From Pseudoxanthomonas beigongshangi (GTDB lineage Bacteria > Pseudomonadota > Gammaproteobacteria > Xanthomonadales > Xanthomonadaceae), in NCBI RefSeq assembly GCF_016820515.1, contig NZ_JADHDV010000014.1, positions 1 through 64,000 of the forward strand: a stretch of 64,000 bases of DNA. Reading direction: 5' to 3'. Shown here piece after piece: positions 35,284-44,078 of the stretch (its first letter is position 1; every line of letters starts with the position of its first letter). The position numbers were made by a program, and so were the translations under genes. Under the pieces are notes generated by a model that did not search any database, had not been told where the DNA came from, and saw only the letters and a list, made by a program, of their open reading frames with translations.

Positions 35284-36219
35284 ATGAGCGCCAATACTTC
35301 CGCGGATACCCTCGCCCAGCGCGCGACCTGCGCGGCGAAGGCCGAACTGGCGGATCGGATTGCCCAATTGGCAACCTCCGACGGCAGCCACGCCACCGTC
35401 ATCCCGCAACTGCACCTGATGCGGCGCAATTCGCCGACGCCGTGCATTCCCACGGTCTACGAACCGCGCCTGTGCATCGTCGCCCAGGGCAGCAAGGAAT
35501 CGACCCTGGCCGGGCAGACCTACCGCTATGACCCGCTCAACTACCTGGTGGTGTCGGTGACCCTGCCGATGATCGGCCAGGTCATCGAAGCCACGCCGGA
35601 GAAGCCCTACCTGTCGCTGCGCCTGGACATCGACCCGGCGGTGATCGCCTCGCTGATGCTGGACGCCGGCCCGCAACCCACATCCAACCGCCTGGACCCC
35701 GGACTCTACGCCGCCAAGGTGACGACCCCGTTACTGGACGCGGTACTGCGGCTGATGCGCCTGCTCGACACCCCGGCGGATCTGCCGGTGCTGGCGCCGC
35801 TGGCGATCCGCGAGATCTTCTACCGCGTGCTGGTCGGCGACCTCGGCCACAGCCTGCGCGAGATCGCCGCCGCCGACACCCGCTCGCACCGCATCTCGCG
35901 CGCGGTCGCGCACCTGCGCCAGCGCTTCCTGCATCCGCTCAACATCGAGGAACTGGCGCAGTCCGTGCACATGAGCACCTCGTCGCTGCATCACCAGTTC
36001 AAGGCGGTCACCACGCTCTCGCCGCTGCAATTCCAGAAACAGCTGCGCCTGCACGAGGCGCGCCGGCTGATGCTGGCCGACGGCATCGACGCGGTCGCCG
36101 CCGCGCATCGGGTCGGCTACGAAAGCCCTTCGCAGTTCAGCCGCGAATACAAGCGCCTGTTCGGCGCGCCGCCGCGTTCGGAGATCGGGCAGGTCCGCTT
36201 CAACGCGCGCCAGGTCTGA
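35284..36219 (+). CDS. AraC family transcriptional regulator
   Basis: 311 residues. The N-terminal AraC-type ligand domain (about 30-190, with PTVYEPRLCIVAQGSKESTLAG and YLVVSVTLPMIGQV) is that of the PF06719 group; the C-terminal part (about 205-300) has the two helix-turn-helix motifs, e.g. NIEELAQSVHMSTSSLHHQFKAV and SPSQFSREYKRLFGAPP. It is divergent from the RND pump operon, which it likely controls; inferred from position only. Confidence 0.9.
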   Translation: MSANTSADTLAQRATCAAKAELADRIAQLATSDGSHATVIPQLHLMRRNSPTPCIPTVYEPRLCIVAQGSKESTLAGQTYRYDPLNYLVVSVTLPMIGQVIEATPEKPYLSLRLDIDPAVIASLMLDAGPQPTSNRLDPGLYAAKVTTPLLDAVLRLMRLLDTPADLPVLAPLAIREIFYRVLVGDLGHSLREIAAADTRSHRISRAVAHLRQRFLHPLNIEELAQSVHMSTSSLHHQFKAVTTLSPLQFQKQLRLHEARRLMLADGIDAVAAAHRVGYESPSQFSREYKRLFGAPPRSEIGQVRFNARQV

Positions 36220-36223
36220 GGTT

Positions 36224-37051
36224 TCAGGCGCCGGCCTTTTTCCGCAGTTTGGCGGGCCGGGTCATCCGGATCCAGGTCGGCGCGTGATCGCTGGGCTTGG
36301 GCAGCCCGCGCACCCAGCGGTCCACGCCCGCCTCCTTCAGGCGCATGGCGGCCGGCGGATTCAGCAGCAGGTGATCGATGCGCAGTCCGGCGTCGCGCTC
36401 CCAGTGCTGGCGGAAATAGTCCCAGAACGTATAGACGCGCTTCTCCGGATGCCGCTCGCGAAGCGCGTCGACCCAGCCCGTCTTCAGCAGCTTCGCGTAG
36501 CGCTCCCGGCTTTCCGGTTGCAGCAACGCGTCCTTTCGCCAGGAACGCGGGTTGTAGATGTCCTCGTCGGTGGGCACCACGTTGTAGTCGCCGGCCATCA
36601 CCACCGGCTGTTCCAGCGCGTACAGCTTGCGCGCGTGGCGGATGAAGCGATCGAACCACTTGAGCTTGTAGTCGAACTTCGGCCCCGGTTGTGGATTTCC
36701 ATTGGGCAGGTACAGGCAGGCCACGCGCAGGTCGAAGGCATCGACTTCCAGATAGCGCGCGTGGCTGTCGCCGGGATCGCCCGGCAGGCTGCGGCGCACC
36801 TCCGTGGACGCTTCGCCGCGGGTCAGCACCGCCACGCCATTCCAGGAGCGCTGGCCCACCCAGCGCGCGTGATAACCCTCCGCTTCCAGTTCCGCGCGTG
36901 GGAAGCCTTCGTCCACCGCCTTTAGTTCCTGCAGGCAGGCCACGTCTGGTGTCTCCCGCCGCAGCCATGCGATCAGATGCGGCAGGCGGGTGCGGATGCC
37001 GTTGACGTTGAATGTCGCCACGGCCAGCGTGCGTCGCCGGTTCATGGCCAT
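36224..37051 (-). CDS. xth: Exodeoxyribonuclease III (ExoIII/XthA-type AP endonuclease)
   Basis: 275 residues, endonuclease/exonuclease/phosphatase fold. Active-site elements in order: FNVNGIRTR, CLQELKA (metal Glu), LYLPNGNPQP with the preceding C-x-Y, GDYNVVPTDEDIYNP, and the terminal RIDHLLLNPP ... SDHAPTWI with the catalytic Asp-His. It cuts DNA at abasic sites and removes 3' blocks. I chose the ATG at 37051 (GAAGG 6 nt upstream); a second ATG at 37045 overlaps the upstream stop as ATGA, so the two genes are coupled either way. Convergent with the AraC gene, 4 bp apart. Confidence 0.93.
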   Translation of the reverse strand: MAMNRRRTLAVATFNVNGIRTRLPHLIAWLRRETPDVACLQELKAVDEGFPRAELEAEGYHARWVGQRSWNGVAVLTRGEASTEVRRSLPGDPGDSHARYLEVDAFDLRVACLYLPNGNPQPGPKFDYKLKWFDRFIRHARKLYALEQPVVMAGDYNVVPTDEDIYNPRSWRKDALLQPESRERYAKLLKTGWVDALRERHPEKRVYTFWDYFRQHWERDAGLRIDHLLLNPPAAMRLKEAGVDRWVRGLPKPSDHAPTWIRMTRPAKLRKKAGA

Positions 37052-37422
37052 CGATGGCCTTCTTTCGGCAGGTCGTCGCGCTGCTGGCGCAGCACGCAGA
37101 AGCGGTGTCCGGTCGGCGCCTGCATCACCCACCAGTCCCGGACCTGCGCGACCCGCCGCGCGCCGAGCGCTTCCAGCCGGCGCACTTCCGCTTCCACATC
37201 GGTCGATTCGATGTCCAGGTGGACGCGGCTGGGATGCCGGACCGCCTGCAACAGGATGCCCGGCTGGCCCGGCGCGGTGTCGAGCTGTCGATAATGGCCA
37301 TCGTTCGGATCCGGCAGGCGCCGCCATGGCTGGCCCAGCGCGCCGGACCAGAACCCGGCCGCGGCATCCAGTTCCGGCTGCCGGCAATCGATGACCAGTT
37401 GTGCCAGGCGGCTGCGGTGCAT
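37042..37422 (-). CDS. VOC/glyoxalase-like domain protein
   Basis: 126 residues, a single vicinal-oxygen-chelate fold module pair: LAQLVIDCRQPELDAAAGFWSGALGQ at the start, RVHLDIESTDVEAEVRRLEALGARR in the middle and GHRFCVLRQQ at the end, which is the usual pattern of small Glyoxalase_6 proteins. Substrate unknown. Its stop overlaps the exonuclease III start region, so the two are co-transcribed. Confidence 0.8.
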   Translation of the reverse strand: MHRSRLAQLVIDCRQPELDAAAGFWSGALGQPWRRLPDPNDGHYRQLDTAPGQPGILLQAVRHPSRVHLDIESTDVEAEVRRLEALGARRVAQVRDWWVMQAPTGHRFCVLRQQRDDLPKEGHRWP

Positions 37423-37554
37423 GCCCTACTCTCCATGCGGGTGTGCTTCCAACCTAGGGTCGGCACCATCACGGACGGGTGAAAAGCGCGCGCCTTCACG
37501 TGCCGCTGGCATCGCCCGAACGATGCTGCGGGCAGATGCCACCGGAGACACCGC

Positions 37555-38121
37555 TTGGTTTCGCGCCTTTCCACTCCGCCCGCGCCCGCCGCGCTGCTGA
37601 TCATCGACATGATCAACTTGTTCGACTTTCCGGGCGGTGCGGCCCTGGCGCGCCAGGCCCGGCCGCTGGCGCGTCGCCTGCAGGCGCTCAAGCAGCGCTT
37701 CCACCAGGCTGGCGCGCCGGTCGTCTACGTCAACGACAATTTCATGCACTGGCAGGCCGACTTCAAGGAACTCGTCGCGATCTGCGCGCATCCGCGCGCG
37801 CCCGGCGCCGAAATCGCCGAACGCCTGCGCCCGGGACCCGAGGACTACTACGTCCTCAAGCCCAAGCATTCGGCCTTCCTGTGCACCCCATTGGCGCTTT
37901 TGCTGGCGAAACTGGGCGTGCGCCGGCTGGTGCTCACCGGCATCGCCGCCGACGCCTGCATCCTGGCGACCGCGATGGATGCGCATGCGCGCGAATACGC
38001 GCTGGAAATTCCCCGTGACGGCGTGGCCTCGCGCACCCCGCGCCTGCGTGATCTCGCGCTGGCGACCCTGCAGGGAGCCGCAGGCATCGGCATCAGCCGG
38101 GTGTCGCGCGTCCGGCCCTGA
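37555..38121 (+). CDS. Cysteine hydrolase, isochorismatase family
   Basis: 188 residues. Triad of the isochorismatase-like hydrolases: Asp18 in LLIIDMINLF, Lys104 in LKPKHSAF, Cys134 in TGIAADACILATA. Members hydrolyse isochorismate, nicotinamide, carbamates or similar amides; the substrate cannot be assigned. The start is TTG at 37555, chosen because GGAGA lies 8 nt upstream and the domain begins at residue 10; no ATG fits. Convergent with the metallophosphoesterase gene (12 bp apart). Confidence 0.82.
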   Translation: MVSRLSTPPAPAALLIIDMINLFDFPGGAALARQARPLARRLQALKQRFHQAGAPVVYVNDNFMHWQADFKELVAICAHPRAPGAEIAERLRPGPEDYYVLKPKHSAFLCTPLALLLAKLGVRRLVLTGIAADACILATAMDAHAREYALEIPRDGVASRTPRLRDLALATLQGAAGIGISRVSRVRP

Positions 38122-38133
38122 GGGCGGGCCACA

Positions 38134-38880
38134 TCACTCCGGGACGTAGCCGGTCAGCAGCGCTCGCTCCCATTCCGGTCGCCCGCGTTTGCGCGCCAGC
38201 CGGGCCATCGCGAGGTGGTCATAGGGCAAGGCGATGTGCTCCACCTGCCAACCGTGCGCGCCCTTCTCCAGGATCGCGTAGCGCGCATCCGGTGAACCGT
38301 TTTCGACCACATAGGGCACAGGATGATCGTCGCGATACGCCTGCAGGCCGACGCTACCGGGATTGAACAGCAGTTGCCCGGCCGGCGTACGCAGCGCGCG
38401 CGGCACGTGGGTGTGCCCGCACGCAATGACGGGAGCGGTTTCGCCCGCCAGGCGTCGAACCACTTCCTCCGCCGAGGCCATCCGCGTCCCCGGCCCCACC
38501 ACCGTTTCCAGCAAGTGTTCGCAATCGCTGCGCGGGGTTCCGTGGCACAGCAACAACTCGTCGTCCACGCGCACGCAGGACTCCAGCGAGCGCAACCAGT
38601 CCAGTTCCGCCTCGCCCAGTTGCGAGGCCGCGTGGCGATCCGATTCCCCGCCCCGCCCGTCACGCAGCAGTTCCAGGATCTGGCGCTCGTGGTTGCCGGC
38701 CAGCGACAGCCAGCCGGAATCCATCAGGAAGCGGGCGGTCTCGCGCGGCAGCAGCGGCCCGGACAGGTTGTCGCCCAGGTTGACCACCCGCGCCATGTCA
38801 CGGCGGCGGATGTCCGCCGCCACCGCCTCCAGTGCGGCGATGTTGCCATGGATGTCGGAGACGACGGCGATGCGGGCCAT
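38134..38880 (-). CDS. Metallophosphoesterase (YfcE/MJ0936-like calcineurin fold)
   Basis: 248 residues. The five metal motifs are visible: SDIHGN (about 8-13), GDNLSGP, GNHERQ, a histidine in LCHGTPRSD, and ACGHTHVPR. NPGSVGLQ is typical of YfcE-like phosphodiesterases. Substrate unknown; in this family often a cyclic nucleotide or a phosphodiester. Start ATG at 38880 leaves the first motif eight residues in. Divergent from the VOC gene at 39024. Confidence 0.87.
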   Translation of the reverse strand: MARIAVVSDIHGNIAALEAVAADIRRRDMARVVNLGDNLSGPLLPRETARFLMDSGWLSLAGNHERQILELLRDGRGGESDRHAASQLGEAELDWLRSLESCVRVDDELLLCHGTPRSDCEHLLETVVGPGTRMASAEEVVRRLAGETAPVIACGHTHVPRALRTPAGQLLFNPGSVGLQAYRDDHPVPYVVENGSPDARYAILEKGAHGWQVEHIALPYDHLAMARLARKRGRPEWERALLTGYVPE

Positions 38881-39023
38881 GCGGACACCAGCGTGTCGGG
38901 AGGCCGGTGAATCTAGCAGAATGCTGCGCCGCGGACGGTGCGATACTGCGACGCCACCGTCCGCGGACCGGTCCCGCTCGTCCGCCGCCGGGAACACGGA
39001 CATGACCGCCGCTGGAGAACATC

Positions 39024-39428
39024 ATGAGCATCGAAGTGCGTGGCGTGTGCGCCTTGCTGCAGGTTTTCGACATGCCGACCTCGGTCCGCTTCTATCGCGA
39101 CGTGCTGGGGTTCGAGATCGTCCAGACCTCGGCACGCGAGGGCGACCGGTTCGACTGGGGATTGCTGCGGCTGGGCGAGGCGGAGCTGATGCTGAACACG
39201 GCATACGAGGCGGATGACCGGCCGGCATCGCCGGATCCTGCACGCCTGTCGCAGCATCGCGACGTCTGCCTCTACTTCGGTTGCCCCGATCCGGACGCGG
39301 CCTACCGGCAGTTGCGGGAGCGCGGTGTCGACGTGGAGCCCCCCAAGGTGGCGCCGTATGGGATGAAGCAGTTGTACGTCAGCGATCCGGATGGCTTCCT
39401 GCTGTGTTTCCAGTGGCCGGCGGAATAA
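39024..39428 (+). CDS. VOC family protein (glyoxalase/bleomycin resistance type)
   Basis: 134 residues. Two beta-alpha-beta-beta-beta modules: VCALLQVFDMPTSVRFYRDVLGFEIV ... DWGLLRLGEAELML and VCLYFGCPDPDAAYRQLRERGV ... QLYVSDPDGFLLCFQ. The PDGF motif is standard for the family. TGGAGAACATC precedes the ATG. Function within the family is not known; it could be a dioxygenase, an isomerase or a drug-binding protein. Confidence 0.82.
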   Translation: MSIEVRGVCALLQVFDMPTSVRFYRDVLGFEIVQTSAREGDRFDWGLLRLGEAELMLNTAYEADDRPASPDPARLSQHRDVCLYFGCPDPDAAYRQLRERGVDVEPPKVAPYGMKQLYVSDPDGFLLCFQWPAE

Positions 39429-39599
39429 GCCGTCCCTGTTGCCGCAGCCATGATCGGCATCGCCCGGCGGTTGTCCTGATCGTCGACATTCGATCATCGT
39501 GCACTCGGCAGATGATCGATGCCGTCCAAACTGTCCATTCACCGGCAACGCTGATACTGTTTCCGCCCACAAAAAATCACCGTTCCCGGAAGAGGTTCC

Positions 39600-40001
39600 A
39601 TGTTCAGCCACGTTACCGTCGGTGTCAGCGATCTGGATGCCGCGGCCGCGTTCTACGACGCGATCCTGTTGCCGCTGGGTTTGCGGCAGCGTGAAGTGAT
39701 ACCGGATGGTGGCCCCGCGGCCCGCTGCTGGATCAAGCCGGGCCAGGCATTGCCCCGGTTCTATGCCTATCAACCGTTCGATCGGCAGCCCGCCAGCGCA
39801 GGCAACGGCAGCATGCTGGCATTCCTCGCCGGTGATGAGCAGCAGGTGCGGCAGGCTTATGCCGCCGGCCTGCTGGCGGGTGGCAGAAGTGAAGGCGAGC
39901 CCGGTGAGCGCCCGCACTACGGCAAAGGCTATTTCGGCGCCTACCTGCGCGATCCCGATGGCAACAAGATCCATCTGGTCCATCGTGGGGATCTGGCGTG
40001 A
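39600..40001 (+). CDS. VOC family protein (glyoxalase-like)
   Basis: 133 residues. FSHVTVGVSDLDAAAAFYDAILLPLGL at the N-terminus, a middle loop typical of PhnB-unrelated lyase/dioxygenase-like VOC proteins, and GYFGAYLRDPDGNKIHLVHRG at the C-terminus. AGAGG precedes the ATG. Its TGA overlaps the next gene (TGATG), so it is coupled to the reductase gene; they may act together, but no pathway is evident. Confidence 0.82.
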   Translation: MFSHVTVGVSDLDAAAAFYDAILLPLGLRQREVIPDGGPAARCWIKPGQALPRFYAYQPFDRQPASAGNGSMLAFLAGDEQQVRQAYAAGLLAGGRSEGEPGERPHYGKGYFGAYLRDPDGNKIHLVHRGDLA

Positions 40002-40546
40002 TGAAGTGTTCGGTCTACATCGCCGCCAGCGTGGACGGCTACATTGCCGGAGCGGATGGCGATATCGATTGGCTGCTGCGCCCCGAATACGCCGTCTCCC
40101 TGCTCAACGGGCTCAGCTACGAAGCCTTCATCGCCGATGTCGACGTCCTGGTGATGGGACGTCATACCTACGACAAGGTCCGCACCTTACCAGAGTGGCC
40201 CTATGGCGCCCTGCCGGTCGTCGTGCTGTCGTCGCGACCGCCTGACACCTCCGCCGGCCAGCCCGCCGACGTGCGATGGATGAGCGGTTCACCGGAAGAA
40301 ATCACCCGGCGACTGGCCGAAGAAGGATGCCGCCATCTATATATCGACGGCGGCAACACCGTGCAACGCTTCCTGCGGGCCAGACTGATCGATGAGCTGA
40401 CCATCACCCGCGTCCCACTGCTGCTGGGCAATGGCATACCGCTGTTCGGTGCCGATGTCCCCGAACAAAACCTGCGCCTGATCGCGGCAACGCATTCCGA
40501 AAATGGTTTCGTCCAGGAACGCTACGCCGTTCAGCACCCGCGGTAG
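40001..40546 (+). CDS. Dihydrofolate reductase family protein (RibD C-terminal-like)
   Basis: 181 residues. Starts KCSVYIAASVDGYIAGADGDIDWL, the signature of the RibD_C/YwjB-type branch; VLVMGRHTYDKVRTL and HLYIDGGNTVQRFLRARLIDELTITRVPLLLGNG hold the NADPH and fold motifs. It is a reductase by family; the substrate is unknown. The ATG shares one base with the upstream stop (TGATG). Confidence 0.85.
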   Translation: MKCSVYIAASVDGYIAGADGDIDWLLRPEYAVSLLNGLSYEAFIADVDVLVMGRHTYDKVRTLPEWPYGALPVVVLSSRPPDTSAGQPADVRWMSGSPEEITRRLAEEGCRHLYIDGGNTVQRFLRARLIDELTITRVPLLLGNGIPLFGADVPEQNLRLIAATHSENGFVQERYAVQHPR

Positions 40547-40648
40547 CGCGCCGTCCTCAAGCGCTTTGCGCGCCGCAAGGCAATGGAGGCTCCCTTTCTT
40601 CGCATCGCCTTGCCGTAGTGGCCCGGACATGCCTGTCGCGCGGAATGG

Positions 40649-42259
40649 CTACTCCGATGCGAGAGGTTCCGGTGATGCCACCAGGGCGCCTGTGTCCGGC
40701 CCGGCCCACACGCTGTCACGCGGACCGAAGCGCGCGCGCCGTCGTGCATGCAGCGCCATCAGCATCAGCGCGCCGGCTCCCAGCAACGCGATGCCATCCA
40801 CCCATGGCAGAACGCCCGGCGGGAACCACGCGCCCCCCAGATGCCAACGACCGGCCAGACTGCTGAGCGGAATCAGCAGGGTGGTCGCCGCGGCGAACAG
40901 CGCCAGTTCCGACGACGCGCGACCGGCGCCACGCAGGAACGCCCATCCGATCGTCCCCAGGAACACCGCGTAGTAGACGATGCGATGCCACAGCGCCGGA
41001 TCCTCGACGCGCCCCGGCAGCCATTTGGCCGCGGCGAGCGTGGCGGAGATGCCGGCCACGCAACCCAGCGCCACGCCCACGGTCAGGCAGGCCATCACCC
41101 GGCTCGAACGGCGCTGCGCGACGATACCCTGGCCACGTTCCTTCCTGCGCCGCGACTCCAGCCAAAGCACGTTGCCGGTGTAGAACAGCATCGCCCCGGC
41201 CAGGCCCAGCAGGAAATAGGCCCAACGCACGGGCAGGCCACCGAAGTTGCCGAAGTGCAGGCTGAAGAAGCTGGCGATCGCGGTCTCGTAGCCCGCATGG
41301 CGCCCGGGAATGTCGTCGCGGTGCAGTTCACCGGTATAGGGATTGGCGCCGACCAGGGTGGAGATGCGGCCACGGATCGGATGGCGCGGATCCACGCCCT
41401 CCAGCCGCGCCTGGGTCACCCCGCCACGGCTCTGGTAGTTCACCGCCAGCACCTCGAAGCCCGGCGCCTGCAACCCCGCCTGCCGTACCAGCTCGGCCGG
41501 CGCCAGTACCTGTGCGCCGGGTGGCCGTTCCGGAGGCGGCTCCCTGCCCCATTCGATCGCGGTCGGATACACCGCCCGTTCCTGCAGATCGTAGAACTGG
41601 TCGTGGAAGGCGAACACCACGGCGGTGAGCGCCATCACGATGTGGAATGGCAGACTCAGGATACCCAGCGCGTTGTGCGCGTCCAGCCACATGCGCTTGA
41701 GGTTGTGGCCAATGCGCAGCGCGAACAGATCCTTGACCAGGGTCGGCAGCAGGACGATCACGCCGGACACCAACGCCACGCAGTACAGCAGCGCGATGAC
41801 GCCCATGATCGGCATCGCCACTTCGTGCGGGAACGGCAGGCCGACCTGCTGGTGCAGAACGTCGATCCATTCGGCGACTTCGGCCCTCTCCAGCGCCTGG
41901 GTCCGCAGATGGCCGTCGCCATCCAGCGACGCGGCGAAGCTGGCGACCTCGCCACGGCGCTCGCCTCGCACGTGCCACAGCATCCGCGCCGGCATGTCCG
42001 GGGTGGGCGTGACGCGGATTTCGTAGTCGCGCGCGGCTTCCGGATGCGCGGCGACGGTGGCGGCGATGAGTTCGGGCGCCCGTTCCAGCGGCACGGCGGG
42101 CGCGAGTTGGCTCGGTGGACTGGCCCAGCGCTCGATCGGTTTTTCGAACATGGTCAGCGCGCCGGCATAGAACGCGATGAACAGGCACAGCCCACTGAGG
42201 ATGCCCACCCAGATATGGACGTCCTTGTAGACCTTGATGATGTCGTTGCGGATGCGCAT
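40649..42259 (-). CDS. PepSY-associated transmembrane helix protein (iron-uptake cluster membrane protein)
   Basis: 536 residues. The first helix (KVYKDVHIWVGILSGLCLFIAFYAGALTMF) is the PepSY-TM signature; a periplasmic PepSY-like domain follows (about 45-140), then further helices, including LDAHNALGILSLPFHIVMALTAVVFAFH and a block of four at the C-terminus. Homologues sit next to TonB siderophore receptors and are thought to act as inner-membrane ferric-siderophore reductases (FoxB/PiuB-like). It is the last gene of the operon that begins with the receptor at 46294. Confidence 0.88.
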   Translation of the reverse strand: MRIRNDIIKVYKDVHIWVGILSGLCLFIAFYAGALTMFEKPIERWASPPSQLAPAVPLERAPELIAATVAAHPEAARDYEIRVTPTPDMPARMLWHVRGERRGEVASFAASLDGDGHLRTQALERAEVAEWIDVLHQQVGLPFPHEVAMPIMGVIALLYCVALVSGVIVLLPTLVKDLFALRIGHNLKRMWLDAHNALGILSLPFHIVMALTAVVFAFHDQFYDLQERAVYPTAIEWGREPPPERPPGAQVLAPAELVRQAGLQAPGFEVLAVNYQSRGGVTQARLEGVDPRHPIRGRISTLVGANPYTGELHRDDIPGRHAGYETAIASFFSLHFGNFGGLPVRWAYFLLGLAGAMLFYTGNVLWLESRRRKERGQGIVAQRRSSRVMACLTVGVALGCVAGISATLAAAKWLPGRVEDPALWHRIVYYAVFLGTIGWAFLRGAGRASSELALFAAATTLLIPLSSLAGRWHLGGAWFPPGVLPWVDGIALLGAGALMLMALHARRRARFGPRDSVWAGPDTGALVASPEPLASE

Positions 42260-42280
42260 GCGAAAAACCGGTGGAAGGAG

Positions 42281-42583
42281 TCAACCCAGCAGCCCGCGGC
42301 TGGCATGCAGCAGGCCGAACGCCAGCGCGTTGGCCAGTGACAGCCACAGCCACGCGCGCAACGGGGTGCGGAACAGGAACACGAAACCCAGCACGACCGT
42401 CCAGATAGGCGCCATCAGCCACATGTTGAATTGCAGCTTGCCCGGCCCGCCGGCGATGCCGCCCGGTCCCCACCAGGCAAACAGGCCCGACAGCGCCAGC
42501 GCCAAACCGAAGCCCAGCAGCAGGCCCGCGCAACTCTTGCCCAGCCAATGCCGGCTCTGCAGTTTCGGCGCGGCCCGGCTCAT
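42281..42583 (-). CDS. Small membrane protein of the siderophore operon
   Basis: 100 residues with three hydrophobic stretches (about 15-38, 53-72 and 76-98). Its start overlaps the stop of the gene at 42580 by 4 nt and it ends 21 bp before the PepSY gene. Small membrane proteins of the DUF3325/DUF3649 kind are found in this place beside TonB receptor and PepSY genes; I cannot decide which, if either, family it is. Function unknown. Confidence 0.72.
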   Translation of the reverse strand: MSRAAPKLQSRHWLGKSCAGLLLGFGLALALSGLFAWWGPGGIAGGPGKLQFNMWLMAPIWTVVLGFVFLFRTPLRAWLWLSLANALAFGLLHASRGLLG

Positions 42584-42867
42584 CGCGCCGCCCTCTTGCG
42601 GTTGCGCGCGCGCCATGCGCCGAGGAACGGCATCAGCGACCACACCAGCATCAGCAGGGTCAGCCAAGTGAACGTGGCGGCGAGCGCGCCCAGCAATTGC
42701 AACAGCGCCAGCAGCGAGATCAGCAGGCACAGGCCGCCCGGCCAGCCGCGCGCACGCGCCGGCCACGGCCCGGCGGCGCGCCACGCCTGTTGCGGCGAGG
42801 CCAGGTAAAGCAGCGCGGCACCGGCGATGCCGGTGCCCGCGGCCAATGCGATCAGGATGGAATTCAT
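42580..42867 (-). CDS. Small membrane protein of the siderophore operon (DUF3325-like)
   Basis: 95 residues, three hydrophobic stretches (about 2-24, 42-64 and 66-84), ending in the basic tail WRARNRKRAAR. The YLASPQQAWR ... LCLLISLLALLQLLG pattern resembles DUF3325 proteins. Both ends overlap neighbours by 4 nt (ATGA), which fixes start and stop and shows coupling to the esterase and the next small protein. Confidence 0.75.
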   Translation of the reverse strand: MNSILIALAAGTGIAGAALLYLASPQQAWRAAGPWPARARGWPGGLCLLISLLALLQLLGALAATFTWLTLLMLVWSLMPFLGAWRARNRKRAAR

Positions 42868-44078
42868 GGCGGCGCCATGCCTGCGAACGCGGGCAGGAAC
42901 AATGGCAATGACGCGCCCAGCGTCTGTCCGTGCGAAAGACCCGGCAGCGGGACGTAGCGCGCTTCCACGCCACGCGCCCGTTGCCGCTCCACCAGATCCT
43001 TCGCCGCGCCCGGTGGTACCGCGTCGCGTGCGCGCCGCATCGGGGCGTGATCCGGTCGGTCGGCGTTTGCGGGTCGGGGTTCGGCTTCGATGGCCCCCAC
43101 CCCAACCCTCCCCCGCACGCGGGGGAGGGAGCTGTCTTCGTCGTTTGCGGGTCGGGGTTCGGCTTCGGTGACCCCCACCCCGGCCCTCCCCCGCACGCGG
43201 GGGAGGGAGCTGTCTTCGTCGTTTGCGGGTCGGGGTTCGGCTTCGGTGGCCCCCGCCCCGGCCCTCCCCCGCAGGCGGGGGAGGGAGTCATTGGGCATCC
43301 CGCTTTCGCCCCTTCCCCCACTTGCGGGGGAAGGCTGGGATGGGGGCGCCTTTCCCGAAGCGGCATCAGCGCCGTTCTCACCCGCCGCCAACCACAACGT
43401 CACAGCCGTGGCGGATGCAGCATTGCCGGCCTCCTTCAACAGATACCCCTCCCCCCACCACAACGAAGGATCCACCGCCGCATAGGTGGCAAACGCATCC
43501 GGCCGCGAGAACAGCGCATGCAACACGAACACGCCGCCGTAGGAATGTCCCCAGATCGCCTGCCGCGCATCGTCCAGTGGCACCACCTGGCGCACGCGCT
43601 CGCGCGCGGCGCCGGTGAGGAGGTCGAGGAAACCGTCGGCGCCACCGTTGCGCCGCCCCAACGGATCGACCTGCGCGGCCTCCCCGCCAGGCAGGCGCGG
43701 GGTGTAATCATGCGCGCGCGCCGCGCTGTCGATGCGCAGATCGTTGTCGTGGGCGACGAACACCAGCAGCGGCGGCGAAGGTGCCTTCGCCAATGCCTGC
43801 AACAGGGTTGCCGGCGTCTCCATCAGCGCCGCGTTGCCGTCCAGCAGCCAGACCGCCGGATAGCCCGTCGCGGGTGGCGGCGCCAGCGGAATCGCGAGGT
43901 TGAACCGGTATCCCTGCCCGCCTGCTTCGGCTGGCAGGATGACGCGTTCGAAGCGGTATCCCGGCGCGCCCGTATCGGCGACGGTGGTACCGATGCGCCG
44001 GCTCAGGTCCGGCTGCGCGACCACAGGCATCGCCGTCGCCAGCAACACGGCCGCGATGAGGACAAGCAGCGCCCTCAC
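42864..44078 (-). CDS. Periplasmic alpha/beta hydrolase (siderophore esterase-like) with a repeat-derived insertion
   Basis: 404 residues. GTG start that overlaps the receptor stop (GTGA); residues 1-22 are a signal peptide ending PVVAQ. The fold is that of the IroE/BesA-like esterases: LLDGNAALM, FVAHDNDLRIDSAARAHDYTP and nucleophile Ser179 in WGHSYGGVF; the catalytic His is probably His383 in GLSHGQ. Between about residues 244 and 345 lies an insertion (43044-43349) that is repeat DNA read in frame, with three 26-residue units. Family members lack this. By family and operon it would cleave or trim an imported siderophore in the periplasm. Whether the enlarged protein is active is unknown. 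Confidence 0.82.
   Translation of the reverse strand: MRALLVLIAAVLLATAMPVVAQPDLSRRIGTTVADTGAPGYRFERVILPAEAGGQGYRFNLAIPLAPPPATGYPAVWLLDGNAALMETPATLLQALAKAPSPPLLVFVAHDNDLRIDSAARAHDYTPRLPGGEAAQVDPLGRRNGGADGFLDLLTGAARERVRQVVPLDDARQAIWGHSYGGVFVLHALFSRPDAFATYAAVDPSLWWGEGYLLKEAGNAASATAVTLWLAAGENGADAASGKAPPSQPSPASGGRGESGMPNDSLPRLRGRAGAGATEAEPRPANDEDSSLPRVRGRAGVGVTEAEPRPANDEDSSLPRVRGRVGVGAIEAEPRPANADRPDHAPMRRARDAVPPGAAKDLVERQRARGVEARYVPLPGLSHGQTLGASLPLFLPAFAGMAPP
43044..43349. repeat. Intergenic-type repeat DNA inside the esterase gene (three 78-bp tandem units)
   Basis: The motif GTTTGCGGGTCGGGGTTCGG recurs at 43065, 43143 and 43221 (period 78 bp, 26 codons), each followed by a CCCTCCCCCGC / GCGGGGGAGGG palindrome. 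A different hairpin, CTTCCCCCACTTGCGGGGGAAG (about 43314-43335), abuts it. The same palindromes are intergenic at 47276, 48113 and 57164. Confidence 0.9.

Noticed and set aside
30689-36219. A tripartite efflux operon with outer-membrane channel
   Set aside because: Only adaptor and pump are present; no TolC/OprM-like gene lies on either side.
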